Source: Gluconobacter sp. P1C6_b
GTDB taxonomy: Bacteria; Pseudomonadota; Alphaproteobacteria; Acetobacterales; Acetobacteraceae
NCBI RefSeq assembly: GCF_018811945.1
Contig: NZ_JACRVU010000008.1
Span: 62,001 to 126,000, forward strand
Reading direction: 5' to 3'
DNA length: 64,000 nt
Part shown: positions 44,401 to 53,530 of the stretch, piece after piece
Layout of the letters: each line of letters opens with the position of its first letter
How positions within the stretch are numbered: position 1 is the first letter of the stretch
The notes under the pieces: generated by a model
The model's database searches: none
What the model was told of the DNA's origin: nothing
Seen by the model: only the letters and a program-made list of their open reading frames with translations
Made by a program: the position numbers and the translations under genes

Positions 44401-45108
44401 GTGAGCGTCGTTCCCGTCCATATCGCCATGATCATGGACGGGAATGGCCGCTGGGCCCGCGCGCGCAAACTCCCTGTGGCCGCAGGGCACCGGCAGGGTG
44501 CGGAATCCGTACAGCAATGCGTTCGCACGGCCATCCGGCAGGGCGTACGATACCTGACGCTCTATGCGTTTTCCTCGGAAAACTGGCGGCGCTCCGCAGA
44601 AGAGGTGGGGGATCTGACATCCCTGCTGCGCTTCTATCTGCGTCACAAGATCAATGAACTGCATGCCCAGGGCGTGCGCCTGCGGATCATCGGTGAGCCC
44701 GAACGCTTCGAGGGTTCCCTGCGTGAAGAACTGCGCCGCGCCGAAGACCTGACACTGCACAACACGACCCTGACCCTCACGCTCGCGCTCTCCTATGGGG
44801 GGCGTGCGGATATCGTGCAGGCTACCCGCCGTCTGGCTGAAGATGCCGTCGCCGGCAAAATCTCGGTCGAGAGCATCAGCGAAGCCATGCTCGACGATGC
44901 GCTCCAGACCTCCGACATGCCCGATCCCGATCTGGTCATTCGCACCAGCGGCGAGTGTCGTCTGTCCAATTTCCTGCTCTGGCAGAGCGCCTATGCGGAG
45001 CTGGTTTTCATGGATGTGCTCTGGCCCGATTTTGGCGAAATCGAGTTTCTCGAAGCCCTCTCGCGCTTTGCAAGCCGCCAGCGCAGGTTTGGTGGCCGCC
45101 CCGCATGA
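44401..45108 (+). CDS. uppS: Undecaprenyl diphosphate synthase
   Basis: A 235-aa cis-prenyltransferase that builds the C55 lipid carrier for peptidoglycan. The diphosphate site is MIMDGNGRWARAR (about 10-22), followed by TLYAFSSENWRRS and the RTSGECRLSNFLLWQSAYAE motif (about 180-200). A GTG at 44401 with GGGGGC upstream gives the family N-terminus; a TTG at 44341 would add 20 unconserved residues. The stop overlaps cdsA as ATGA. Confidence 0.95.
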   Translation: MSVVPVHIAMIMDGNGRWARARKLPVAAGHRQGAESVQQCVRTAIRQGVRYLTLYAFSSENWRRSAEEVGDLTSLLRFYLRHKINELHAQGVRLRIIGEPERFEGSLREELRRAEDLTLHNTTLTLTLALSYGGRADIVQATRRLAEDAVAGKISVESISEAMLDDALQTSDMPDPDLVIRTSGECRLSNFLLWQSAYAELVFMDVLWPDFGEIEFLEALSRFASRQRRFGGRPA

Positions 45109-45953
45109 GTGCCTCCTCCAGATGGTCTGACCTGCGCCTGCGCCTGCTGTCCGCTGCGGTCCTGATCCCGGTTGCGGCGTTCTGCATCTGGCAGGGTGGG
45201 CCGGTCTATGACGCCCTGATTCTGCTGGCGATGCTCGGTCTGGCCTGGGAGGGTGAAACCCTCATTCGCCAGCCCCTGAAGACGTGGCGCGGCTGCCTTC
45301 TGCTGGCTTGGCCCGTCATCTCCGGTCTGGCAGCCCTGAAAGGGGAGTGGAGCGCAGCCTTCTGGATGATCTGGCCCACCCTGATCTTCGGATTTCCGGC
45401 CAGCGTGCCTGTCGTTGTTGCCATCATCGGGGGCCTGTCCCTCCTGTGGCTGCGGCATCTGCCGCTCGGAATGGCATCCGTTCTGTTCGTCATCTCCGTC
45501 GTGGTCGCGAGCGACAGTTTCGCCTATTTGGCTGGTCGTGTTTTCGGCGGCCCCAAGCTGGCTCCTTCAATTTCACCGGGCAAGACACGCTCCGGCGCAA
45601 TAGGGGGGCTTGTTGGTTCGGCGCTGGCCGGTGGTCTGGTCGCCTGGCTGGCCGTACCGGGTACGCAGCTTGGCGGCCTGGTCTGCGGCGCTGTCCTGAG
45701 TGTGTTTTCCCAGAGCGGAGACCTTCTGGAGAGCGCCGCCAAGCGTCGTCTCGGCGTCAAGGATTCAGGGCGTCTTATTCCCGGCCACGGTGGTCTTCTG
45801 GACCGCTTCGACGGTCTTCTCGCGGCGGCACCTGCCGCAGCGCTGCTTTCGCTCGCGGTTGCCACGCAGCCTTTCTGGTCCATCCTGCCTGCAGATCTGA
45901 CTGGCGGTTCTGCACACCCACCCATTTTTCAGGGGAGCTCTTCTCATGACTGA
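45105..45953 (+). CDS. cdsA: Phosphatidate cytidylyltransferase
   Basis: A 282-aa inner-membrane enzyme making CDP-diacylglycerol for phospholipids. About eight membrane helices are visible. The signature is KRRLGVKDSGRLIPGHGGLL followed by DRFDGLLAA (about 213-242), preceded by SPGKTRSGAIGGL. The start at 45105 overlaps uppS by four bases, and its end overlaps dxr by eight, a tightly coupled operon. Confidence 0.94.
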   Translation: MSASSRWSDLRLRLLSAAVLIPVAAFCIWQGGPVYDALILLAMLGLAWEGETLIRQPLKTWRGCLLLAWPVISGLAALKGEWSAAFWMIWPTLIFGFPASVPVVVAIIGGLSLLWLRHLPLGMASVLFVISVVVASDSFAYLAGRVFGGPKLAPSISPGKTRSGAIGGLVGSALAGGLVAWLAVPGTQLGGLVCGAVLSVFSQSGDLLESAAKRRLGVKDSGRLIPGHGGLLDRFDGLLAAAPAAALLSLAVATQPFWSILPADLTGGSAHPPIFQGSSSHD

Positions 45954-47172
45954 CGGTTCTGCGCGCTCAACACGCCGCCGCATTACGGTGCTCGGCAGCA
46001 CCGGCAGTATCGGAACTTCAACGGTCGACCTGCTCGCCCGGATTCCGGATGAGATCGAGGTGCGGGCCCTTGTTGGCGGATGCAACGCCGCCCTGCTGGC
46101 CGAACAGGCCCGTCGCCTGAATGCCGAAGTTGCCGTCATTCATGACGAAAGCCGTCACGAAGAGCTGAAATCCTGCCTCGCCGGGACAGGTATCCGTACT
46201 GCGGCTGGCCGTCAGGCCGTCATTGAGGCCGGTGCCATGGAAGCCGACTGGACCATGGCAGCCATTACGGGCGCCGCGGGCCTCGAACCCACGCTCGCTG
46301 CCGCCCGCAACGGTCATGCCGTGGCGCTTGCGAACAAGGAAGCGCTTGTCTGTGCCGGCGACGTCATGCTGCGCGCCGTCGCCGAAGCCGGTGCGACGCT
46401 CCTGCCGGTCGATTCGGAACATAACGCCATCGCCCAGTCGCTTGGCGGCTGTGACATGGAGAGCGTCGAGAAAATCATTCTGACGGCTTCTGGCGGTCCG
46501 TTCCGCAAATCCTCGATCGAAGAGATGCGTGCCGCCACGCCCGAAAAGGCCCTGAAGCATCCAACCTGGACGATGGGTGCGAAGATCACGATCGATTCCG
46601 CGTCCATGGCGAACAAGGGTCTGGAAGTTATCGAGGCAGCCCGTCTCTTCGGCCTGACCGAAGACCGGATTGACGTTCTGGTCCACCCGCAGTCGGTCGT
46701 GCACGGGTTGGTGCAATTCCGCGACGGCAGTCTCGTCTCCCAGATGGGCTCGGCCGATATGCGTATTCCCATTGCCCACACACTCGCGTGGCCGAAGCGC
46801 ATGGTGACGCCCTGCGAACGTCTTGATCTTGCCGCTTATGGCCGTCTGGAGTTCGAAGCGCCGGATGAAGTGCGCTTCGCCCCTCTGCGTCTTGCCCGTC
46901 AGGTTCTCCGGGCTGGTGGTGCGGCGCCAGCCGTTTTCTCCGCCGCGAACGAAGTTGCCGTAGATGCGTTTCTGAACCGGCGCATCGGCTTCCTCGGTAT
47001 CGGCGAGACAATCGACGCTGCGCTGCAGGCCATGGATGAAAATCCGGAACTCAGGACCCTCGATGACGTGCTGCAGTGGGACGCGCGGGGCAGGGCCCTC
47101 GCCGAAGCCCATATCCTGCGGCAGAGTGGGGGGCTGCGAAACGATGTGAGCGAGAACGCCCTGAATGCATGA
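45946..47172 (+). CDS. dxr: 1-deoxy-D-xylulose 5-phosphate reductoisomerase
   Basis: A 408-aa NADPH enzyme, second step of the MEP isoprenoid pathway, supplying precursors for UppS. The dinucleotide loop is VLGSTGSIGTSTVDLL (about 14-29). The metal and substrate residues are in LLPVDSEHNAIAQSL (about 153-167), ASGGPFR and TWTMGAKITIDSASMANKGLE (split here as TWTMGAKIT and IDSASMANKGLE). Overlaps with both neighbours suggest coupled translation. Confidence 0.96.
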   Translation: MTDGSARSTRRRITVLGSTGSIGTSTVDLLARIPDEIEVRALVGGCNAALLAEQARRLNAEVAVIHDESRHEELKSCLAGTGIRTAAGRQAVIEAGAMEADWTMAAITGAAGLEPTLAAARNGHAVALANKEALVCAGDVMLRAVAEAGATLLPVDSEHNAIAQSLGGCDMESVEKIILTASGGPFRKSSIEEMRAATPEKALKHPTWTMGAKITIDSASMANKGLEVIEAARLFGLTEDRIDVLVHPQSVVHGLVQFRDGSLVSQMGSADMRIPIAHTLAWPKRMVTPCERLDLAAYGRLEFEAPDEVRFAPLRLARQVLRAGGAAPAVFSAANEVAVDAFLNRRIGFLGIGETIDAALQAMDENPELRTLDDVLQWDARGRALAEAHILRQSGGLRNDVSENALNA

Positions 47173-48265
47173 TCTTCTGCGGACCATTCTGGCCTATGTC
47201 CTGATTCTGGGGATCCTGGTTTTCATCCATGAACTCGGGCATTATCTCGCGGCGCGCTGGCGTGGTGTGAAGGTCGATACCTTTTCCATCGGTTTCGGGC
47301 CTGCCCTGCATCGCTGGTACGATCGTTCGGGCACGGAGTGGCGCATCAGTGCCATTCCCCTGGGCGGGTTCGTCAAGCCGCATGGTTTCGAAGGTCCGGA
47401 AGACGCAACCGACGAACAGAAAGCCGCCTGGATTCCGGGCCGGACTTTCCATGACAAGCCCGTAGGCTCCCGGGCCATCGTCATTCTCATGGGGCCGGTC
47501 TTCAATTTCATCTTCGCGATCCTGGCCTTCACGGTGCTGTTCGCGGTGGTGGGCAAGCCCGAGATCCACGGAGATATCTCGCAGGTCACGGCCGGAAGTC
47601 CGGCAGACCGTGCGGGTGTAAAGCCCGGTGATGTGATTACCCGGATCGGCAATACGCATATTCTCGGTGCCGAGGATGTCATGGCGACCGTCGCGTCCCA
47701 TCCCGGTCAGCAGACGGTTCTGGGCATCCATCGTGGCACGGAAGATCTCAGCCTTCCGGTCACGCTCGACACCCTGAAGAATGGTGGCCACGACATGGGC
47801 AGCCTCGGTGTTGCGTTCGCCATCTCGAGGGGACGTCCCGTTTCCCTGCCTTCGGCCTTCATCATGGGGATGCAGGAAACCTGGGACAAATCGGTCATGA
47901 CGCTTCAGGGCGTCTGGCAGATCCTCAGCGGGCAGCGGAGTGCGAAGGAACTGGGGGGGACGATTCGCATCGCGCAGCTCTCCGGTCAGGTCGCCAGTTA
48001 CGGTCTGGCCAGCATCATTTCCTTCATGGCGCTGCTTTCGATCAATCTTGGCCTGATCAATCTTTTCCCAATTCCGGTGCTCGATGGGGGGCGTCTCGTG
48101 TTCTATGTCTGCGAGGCGATCCGCGGCCGCCCGGTTTCACGCAGGGTGCAGGAGGTGAGCATGCAGGTCGGAATGGCTCTGATCGGCGCTCTTTTCCTCT
48201 TTTCAACGGTCAACGATCTGACCAACATCGGACTGTTCCACTGGCTCTTTCACGCAGTAAGCTAA
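47165..48265 (+). CDS. rseP: Site-2 protease RseP
   Basis: A 366-aa intramembrane zinc metalloprotease. HELGH (about residues 21-25, in FIHELGHYLAARW) binds zinc in the first helix, and the second metal site is in LINLFPIPVLDGG near the C-terminus. One PDZ domain covers about 125-200 (E. coli RseP has two), containing SPADRAGVKPGDVI. It cleaves anti-sigma factors or remnant signal peptides in the membrane. It overlaps dxr by eight bases and precedes bamA, as in many proteobacteria. Confidence 0.95.
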   Translation: MHDLLRTILAYVLILGILVFIHELGHYLAARWRGVKVDTFSIGFGPALHRWYDRSGTEWRISAIPLGGFVKPHGFEGPEDATDEQKAAWIPGRTFHDKPVGSRAIVILMGPVFNFIFAILAFTVLFAVVGKPEIHGDISQVTAGSPADRAGVKPGDVITRIGNTHILGAEDVMATVASHPGQQTVLGIHRGTEDLSLPVTLDTLKNGGHDMGSLGVAFAISRGRPVSLPSAFIMGMQETWDKSVMTLQGVWQILSGQRSAKELGGTIRIAQLSGQVASYGLASIISFMALLSINLGLINLFPIPVLDGGRLVFYVCEAIRGRPVSRRVQEVSMQVGMALIGALFLFSTVNDLTNIGLFHWLFHAVS

Positions 48266-48397
48266 ATATTCTGAAAAGACTTGTGATACAGTTGAACACG
48301 TCAGGGCATCTTGCGCGGGACAGGGGTTATCGGATACCTCCGCCAATGGCGTAACGTGTCAGTCGCCTGCAAAAAATATGTTACAAGGAAAGCCGGT

Positions 48398-50866
48398 TTG
48401 TCAGGATCACGGTCAAGAGGTTCCCGGTCTTCGAACAAGCGTCTGGTGCTTCTCGCATCAGCCTGTCTGCTGCCCGTCGTCCTCGGAACGGCTCAGGCGC
48501 GTTCCGTTCGTCATCAGGCCCCGGCATCAGCCCCCGGTGGAAACATCATTCAGGCCATCTCGGTCAAGGGGAACACCCGGATCGAGACGAGCACGGTGCT
48601 GTCCTACATGGTTGCCCAGCCGGGTGACACGTTCAATCAGGATGACCTCGACCGCTCGCTGAAGACACTTTACGCCACGGGTCTGTTCAAGGACGTGACG
48701 CTGCACCGCGACGGCAACACGCTTCTGGTGGACCTGGTCGAGAACCCGATCGTCAACCGTATCGTGTTCGAGGGCAACCACGCGCTGAAGGACGAGGATC
48801 TCCGCAAGGAAATCAGCCTGCGTCCCCGCGCCGTGTTCTCTTCCCAGACGACTGCCGCCGACCGCCAGAAGATCCTGAACCAGTATGCCGGCAAGGCCCG
48901 CTTCGGTGCGACCGTCACGCCGCAGATCGTCAAGCTGTCCCACAACCGTGTGGATGTGGTCTTCAACATCAACGAAGCCCAGCAGACGCTCATCAAGAAA
49001 ATCGTCTTCGTCGGCAACCATGCCTTCAGCGAAGCACGCCTCTCCCAGGTCATCTCGTCCAAGGAGACGATCTGGTACCGCTTCTTCTCGTCCTCGGATG
49101 AATACAACCCCGAGCGCGTGAAATACGATGCAGAGTTGCTGCGCCGCTTCTACCTACATAACGGCTTCGTCGATTTCCATATGGTGGATGCCACGGGCGA
49201 GCTGGCTCCAGACCACAAGTCGTTCTACATCACCTTCACCGTGCATGAGGGCGACCGTTACCGTCTGGGCAAGATGGATGTCCGCTCCAGCGTGCGCCAT
49301 GTGACGCCCGAAATGCTGCGCCCGCATGTCGAGCTGTTCCCGCACCAGATATATGACGGCACGGCGATCCAGAACAACACGAAGAACATGCAGGAATGGC
49401 TCCAGGCATCGGGCCATCCCTTTGCCATGGTCCGTTCGGAGATCGCCCGGAATCCGGAAAAGCACATCGTTGACCTGCTGTTCGACGTCACCGAAGGTCC
49501 GCATGTCTATGTCGAGCGTATCGACATCAACGGCAACACCATCACCCATGATGACGTGATCCGCCGGAACCTGCCGATGGCCGAAGGGGATCCGTACACT
49601 CCGTTCGACCGCAAGTATTCCAAGCTTGGTCTTCAGGATCTTGGATATTTCAGTTCGGTCTCCGTTGACCAGACGCAGGGTTCTGCGCCTGATCGTGTGA
49701 ACGTATCCGCGAACGTAGTCGAAAAGCCGACCGGTGAGTTCTCTCTGGGTGGCGGTTACTCGACGGACGTCGGTATTCTCGGTAACGCCTCGATCAAGCA
49801 GCACAACCTGCTCGGAACGGGTGTGGACGCCGGTATTTCCGGAACGGTCGCCTACTATGAAAAGCAGGCCGACATCTCCATTACCGATCCGTACTTCCTG
49901 AACCGTAACCTTGTGGCCGGTGCGGATTTCTATTTCATCCAGAACAACTACCAGACGTATCAGAGCTATAAGGAATCCCAGTACGGCATGAGCCTGCGTC
50001 TGGGTTACGCCTATAACAGATACCTGTCGCAGTCCTGGAACTATACGCTCGTTGACCGTCAGGTCGGCAACTTCTACGACGCCGCTGCCGTCGCCGAAGA
50101 TCCGAGCCTGATCCAGTGGGTGCCCTCGATTTACGTCCAGCAGTCCGCCGGCTGGTCGCTGCTCTCGCAGCTCAGCACGTCCGTGACCTATGACCGTCGT
50201 GACCGCCGCATGAACCCGCATTCGGGTTACATGTTCAAGGTCGGTGGCGACTTTGCCGGTCTGGGCGGCAACTCGAAATATGCCCGTGTGAAGGCGGATG
50301 GTGCCTATTACCTGCCGCTCGATGACCTGACCGGGAACCATGACTGGACGTTCCAGTTCAAGGGCGGCGTCGGTTACATGGGTGACTGGAGTTCGAGCGG
50401 AAACCGCAACATCATCGATAACTTCTATCTCGGTGGTGAAAACCTGCGAGGCTTCCTCCAGGGTGGTGTCGGCCCGCGTTCAGGCCATCTCAAGATCAAC
50501 GGTGTCTATATCCCGGCCCAGGGTCAGGAAGATCTGCTCGGTGGCCGCTTCATGTATACGGCCTCCGCACAGCTCAACTTCCCGCTGCCCATGGGGGACG
50601 ATCTCGGAATTTCGGGTCGTGGCTTCATTGATGCCGGCAGTCTCGCAGGCCTGCGCGTCAAGCATCTCTATACGAACCGCACGAATGACGGCGACAACTA
50701 CACCCCGATCACCGGTGACAACCTGATCCCGCGTGTTTCCGGCGGTCTTGGCGTGTCCTGGAAGAGCCCGTTCGGTCTCGTCAACATCGATGGCGCCGTG
50801 CCGATCCGCAAGGAACATGGTGACCGTCTCTATCCGCTGCGTTTCGGTTTTGGCCAGCAGTTCTGA
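48398..50866 (+). CDS. bamA: Outer membrane assembly factor BamA
   Basis: An 822-aa core of the outer-membrane beta-barrel assembly machine. The signal peptide has a basic start and LVLLASACLLPVVLG, cleaved after TAQA. Five POTRA domains follow (about 45-390; for example IIQAISVKGNTRIETSTVLS), then the 16-strand barrel with the VRGF-type loop as LRGFLQGGVG and terminal FGFGQQF. A TTG at 48398 with AAGGAAAG upstream gives the best start; in-frame GTG at 48356 and TTG at 48311 lie upstream. No ATG is available in frame near the N-terminus. Confidence 0.94.
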   Translation: MSGSRSRGSRSSNKRLVLLASACLLPVVLGTAQARSVRHQAPASAPGGNIIQAISVKGNTRIETSTVLSYMVAQPGDTFNQDDLDRSLKTLYATGLFKDVTLHRDGNTLLVDLVENPIVNRIVFEGNHALKDEDLRKEISLRPRAVFSSQTTAADRQKILNQYAGKARFGATVTPQIVKLSHNRVDVVFNINEAQQTLIKKIVFVGNHAFSEARLSQVISSKETIWYRFFSSSDEYNPERVKYDAELLRRFYLHNGFVDFHMVDATGELAPDHKSFYITFTVHEGDRYRLGKMDVRSSVRHVTPEMLRPHVELFPHQIYDGTAIQNNTKNMQEWLQASGHPFAMVRSEIARNPEKHIVDLLFDVTEGPHVYVERIDINGNTITHDDVIRRNLPMAEGDPYTPFDRKYSKLGLQDLGYFSSVSVDQTQGSAPDRVNVSANVVEKPTGEFSLGGGYSTDVGILGNASIKQHNLLGTGVDAGISGTVAYYEKQADISITDPYFLNRNLVAGADFYFIQNNYQTYQSYKESQYGMSLRLGYAYNRYLSQSWNYTLVDRQVGNFYDAAAVAEDPSLIQWVPSIYVQQSAGWSLLSQLSTSVTYDRRDRRMNPHSGYMFKVGGDFAGLGGNSKYARVKADGAYYLPLDDLTGNHDWTFQFKGGVGYMGDWSSSGNRNIIDNFYLGGENLRGFLQGGVGPRSGHLKINGVYIPAQGQEDLLGGRFMYTASAQLNFPLPMGDDLGISGRGFIDAGSLAGLRVKHLYTNRTNDGDNYTPITGDNLIPRVSGGLGVSWKSPFGLVNIDGAVPIRKEHGDRLYPLRFGFGQQF

Positions 50867-50918
50867 ACTGTTCGCGACCTTGCCGTCCTGTTTCTCAACC
50901 CCTTGCCAAGAGGTGGTC

Positions 50919-51833
50919 ATGACCCTCAATTCCCTGATGCGCACGGTTTCGGCCGGCGCGCTTCTGGCAGCGACGATTCTCGTCTCCGCTCCGGGCGCCC
51001 ATGCCCAGGCTTCCGGTGGCAATGGTGGCTGGTTCGTTCCCAAGGCTGCTCATCCTGACGCCCCTCCGCCGCGCCCTGTCCAGCGCCGCGTTCCGGAAGC
51101 CGCGCCCGATGAGGAAGAAGACTCCGCACCGGCCGAGCAGCAGCAGGCTCCGCCGATCCTGCCGCTGCCGCCGATCCCGGCTCCCCCGAGCATCGCAAAG
51201 GCCTCTCCGCCGCCGGCCGCCGTCATTGGCGTGATCAATGTTCAGGCTGTCATGCAGATTTCCAGCGCCTGGCAGGAAATCCAGCAGGTTCTGGGTGCCC
51301 GCCGTGACCGTCTGGCGCAGGCCGTGCAGCGTGAGGAAGCCGCCTGGCGTGGCGAGCAGCAGAAGCTTCAGGCCCAGGCCCGCAGCCTGACATCCGACCA
51401 GATCCAGCTGCGCGAGCGTCACCTGCAGGAACGCCGTGCCAAGGATCAGCACGATTTCGGCAATCAGGCCCGCATCATCCAGGAAGCGGCACAGGTTGCC
51501 ATGCACCAGATCGAGCGTGAGCTGGAAGAGCCGAATGGCATCATCGCCGCCGTTGCCGCTGCCCACAACATGAACCTGATCCTGCATGCGGAGCAGGTCG
51601 TGCTTCACGTCGGCGGTCAGGACATCACTGAGGAAGTGGGCACGCAGCTTAACAAGACGCTGCCGCATGTCTTCATTCCCGATGATGGCGTGGACCCCGA
51701 GCAGCTTGCCCGCTCCGGCAAGATGCCCACCACGGCTGACGAACAGCGGCAGGCCCAGGGACCGCAAGCTCCCGGACAGCAGCAGGCTCCGGCGTCCGCA
51801 CCGAGCGAGTCTGTTCTGCGTCAGCATCACTGA
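50919..51833 (+). CDS. skp: OmpH/Skp-family periplasmic chaperone, extended
   Basis: A 304-aa protein, far longer than usual Skp (about 160-190). The signal peptide is AGALLAATILVSAPGAHA. An extra Pro/Glu-rich segment follows (about 45-95, with PPRPVQRR and PPILPLPPIPAPP), then the OmpH core VIGVINVQAVMQISSAWQE and a long Gln/Arg coiled coil (about 120-215), and finally a Pro/Gln-rich tail (PQAPGQQQAPASAP). Skp trimers hold unfolded outer-membrane proteins for BamA; the position between bamA and lpxD is the classical one. AAGAGGTGG precedes the ATG. Confidence 0.85.
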   Translation: MTLNSLMRTVSAGALLAATILVSAPGAHAQASGGNGGWFVPKAAHPDAPPPRPVQRRVPEAAPDEEEDSAPAEQQQAPPILPLPPIPAPPSIAKASPPPAAVIGVINVQAVMQISSAWQEIQQVLGARRDRLAQAVQREEAAWRGEQQKLQAQARSLTSDQIQLRERHLQERRAKDQHDFGNQARIIQEAAQVAMHQIERELEEPNGIIAAVAAAHNMNLILHAEQVVLHVGGQDITEEVGTQLNKTLPHVFIPDDGVDPEQLARSGKMPTTADEQRQAQGPQAPGQQQAPASAPSESVLRQHH

Positions 51834-51844
51834 GGCGACGGGCC

Positions 51845-52903
51845 GTGTCTGACATGACAGCAAGCGAAAGCCGCCCAGGCGACAGCCGTTTCTTTCAGCG
51901 TTCCGGACCTTTTGGTCTGGAGCGTCTGGCAGAGGTCTCGGGCAGCGAAATCATTCCGGCCGCATCGGGGAAGGGACTGTCCGAGTTTCGCGGCGTTGCG
52001 CCCCTGCATGTTGCGGGCCCGGATGAAATCAGCTTCCTCGACAACCGCCGTTACCTGCCGCTTCTGGCAGAAACCAAAGCCGGAGCGGTTATTCTCTCCC
52101 CGGCCTTTACCGACAAGCTGCCGCCCGATACGGCGGGGCTGGCCTGCAAGGCGCCTTATCTGGCCTGGGCGCGTGTGGCCACCCTGTTCCATCCGGCTCC
52201 CGCTTCCACGGGTGTCCGCCATCCGAGTGCCTGGATCGCGGAAGACGCCGAAATTGGCGAAAATGTCGAGATCGGTCCTTTCGCCGTCATTGGCAGCGGT
52301 GTTCGTATCGGCCGTGACAGCATCGTCGCAAGCCATGTCAGCATCGGCCAGAGCGTCGAGATCGGTGAGCGTTGCCGGATCGGCGCTCATGCCGCCATCT
52401 CCCATGCCCGGATCGGTGATCGCGTCACGCTCTACCCTGGTGTGCGTATCGGTCAGGACGGTTTCGGGTTCGCTGTCGGTCCCGAAGGTTTCGAAACGGT
52501 CCCCCAACTCGGGCTTGTCGTGCTGGAAGACGGTGTGGAAGTGGGGGCGAACTCCACCATCGACCGTGGTTCCATGCGTGACACCCTGATCGGAGCCGGA
52601 ACCCGGATCGATAATCTCGTGCAGATCGGCCACAATGCCCGTCTGGGCCGCTGCTGCATCGTCGTCTCGCAGGCTGGGATTTCCGGCTCTACGGAACTGG
52701 GCGATTTCGTCACCATCGCTGCACAGGCCGGCCTGATTGGACATATCAAGATCGGCTCCAAGGCCCGGATTGGCGCCCAGTGCGGCGTCATGTCGGATGT
52801 AGATGCCGGTGCCGACGTCATCGGCAGCCCTGCGATGCCGTTCCGGGAATTTTTTCGTAATGTTGCCACCTTGCGGAAACTTTCGCGTAAAAGCGGGGAC
52901 TAG
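51845..52903 (+). CDS. lpxD: UDP-3-O-(3-hydroxyacyl)glucosamine N-acyltransferase
   Basis: A 352-aa acyltransferase of lipid A synthesis. The N-terminal LpxD domain (about 20-110) includes DEISFLDNRRYLP. A left-handed beta helix of hexapeptide repeats follows (about 130-290: AEIGENVEIGPFAVIG and others), with the catalytic His in NLVQIGHNARLGR. The start is GTG at 51845 or ATG at 51854; GAGG lies before the GTG. It follows skp by 11 bases. Confidence 0.94.
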   Translation: MSDMTASESRPGDSRFFQRSGPFGLERLAEVSGSEIIPAASGKGLSEFRGVAPLHVAGPDEISFLDNRRYLPLLAETKAGAVILSPAFTDKLPPDTAGLACKAPYLAWARVATLFHPAPASTGVRHPSAWIAEDAEIGENVEIGPFAVIGSGVRIGRDSIVASHVSIGQSVEIGERCRIGAHAAISHARIGDRVTLYPGVRIGQDGFGFAVGPEGFETVPQLGLVVLEDGVEVGANSTIDRGSMRDTLIGAGTRIDNLVQIGHNARLGRCCIVVSQAGISGSTELGDFVTIAAQAGLIGHIKIGSKARIGAQCGVMSDVDAGADVIGSPAMPFREFFRNVATLRKLSRKSGD

Positions 52904-52907
52904 CAGT

Positions 52908-52976
52908 CCTGCGGCGCGGATGGTAACTCCCCCGCAGGTTTGCTAAGGGAAGCCATTCGTGCTGCCACAGGGCAGC
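52908..52976 (+). promoter_or_regulatory. Paired hairpins between lpxD and fabZ
   Basis: CCTGCGG (52908-52914) pairs with CCGCAGG (52932-52938), and GCTGCC (52961-52966) with GGCAGC (52971-52976). They fill most of the 112-base gap, the widest break in an otherwise tight operon. There is no T-run after either, so processing or attenuation is as likely as termination. Confidence 0.4.
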
Positions 52977-53015
52977 GACTGACAGACAACACCGCTTGAA
53001 GGGCATGGTGAAACG

Positions 53016-53525
53016 ATGGACCGAGTGGACGCTCCAGCCGAACAGATGACTCCCGCGACAGACGCCGCTGCTGAAAGCCATCAGGTTCCGCAGAGCATCG
53101 ACATCCTGAAGATCATGCAGTCGATCCCGCATCGCTATCCGTTTCTGCTGATCGACAAGATGGTCGAGATCCATGCCGGGCAGTCCGCCATCGGCATCAA
53201 GAACGTGACGGTTAATGAGCCGTTCTTCCAGGGACATTTCCCGTCTCACCCCGTCATGCCGGGCGTGCTGATCGTCGAGGCCATGGCCCAGACGGCAGCA
53301 ACGCTGGTGGTCATGACGCTGGGCAAGGCGTTCGAAGGCAAGCTGGTCTATTTCATGACGATCGAAAATGCGAAATTCCGCCGTCCGGTCGGCCCTGGTG
53401 ACCAACTCCGGATCCATGTCGACAAGGAACGCTCCCGCGCCAATGTCTGGAAGTTCAAGGGTGTGGCCCGCGTAGACGATGTCGCCGTTGCCGAAGCGAC
53501 CTTCAGTGCGATGATCATGGGTTGA
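53016..53525 (+). CDS. fabZ: 3-hydroxyacyl-ACP dehydratase FabZ
   Basis: A 169-aa hot-dog-fold enzyme of fatty acid elongation; it also competes with lipid A synthesis for hydroxyacyl-ACP. The catalytic His is in SIPHRYPFLLIDKM (about 43) and the catalytic Glu in GHFPSHPVMPGVLIVEAMAQ (about 83). The N-terminal 25 residues are an extra polar extension. It ends next to lpxA; the stop overlaps a possible TTG start of that gene. Confidence 0.96.
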   Translation: MDRVDAPAEQMTPATDAAAESHQVPQSIDILKIMQSIPHRYPFLLIDKMVEIHAGQSAIGIKNVTVNEPFFQGHFPSHPVMPGVLIVEAMAQTAATLVVMTLGKAFEGKLVYFMTIENAKFRRPVGPGDQLRIHVDKERSRANVWKFKGVARVDDVAVAEATFSAMIMG

Positions 53526-53530
53526 CCCGG

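Noticed and set aside
49154-50341. A 395-aa frame opposite bamA
   Set aside because: Valine/Arg-rich shadow of bamA without homology.
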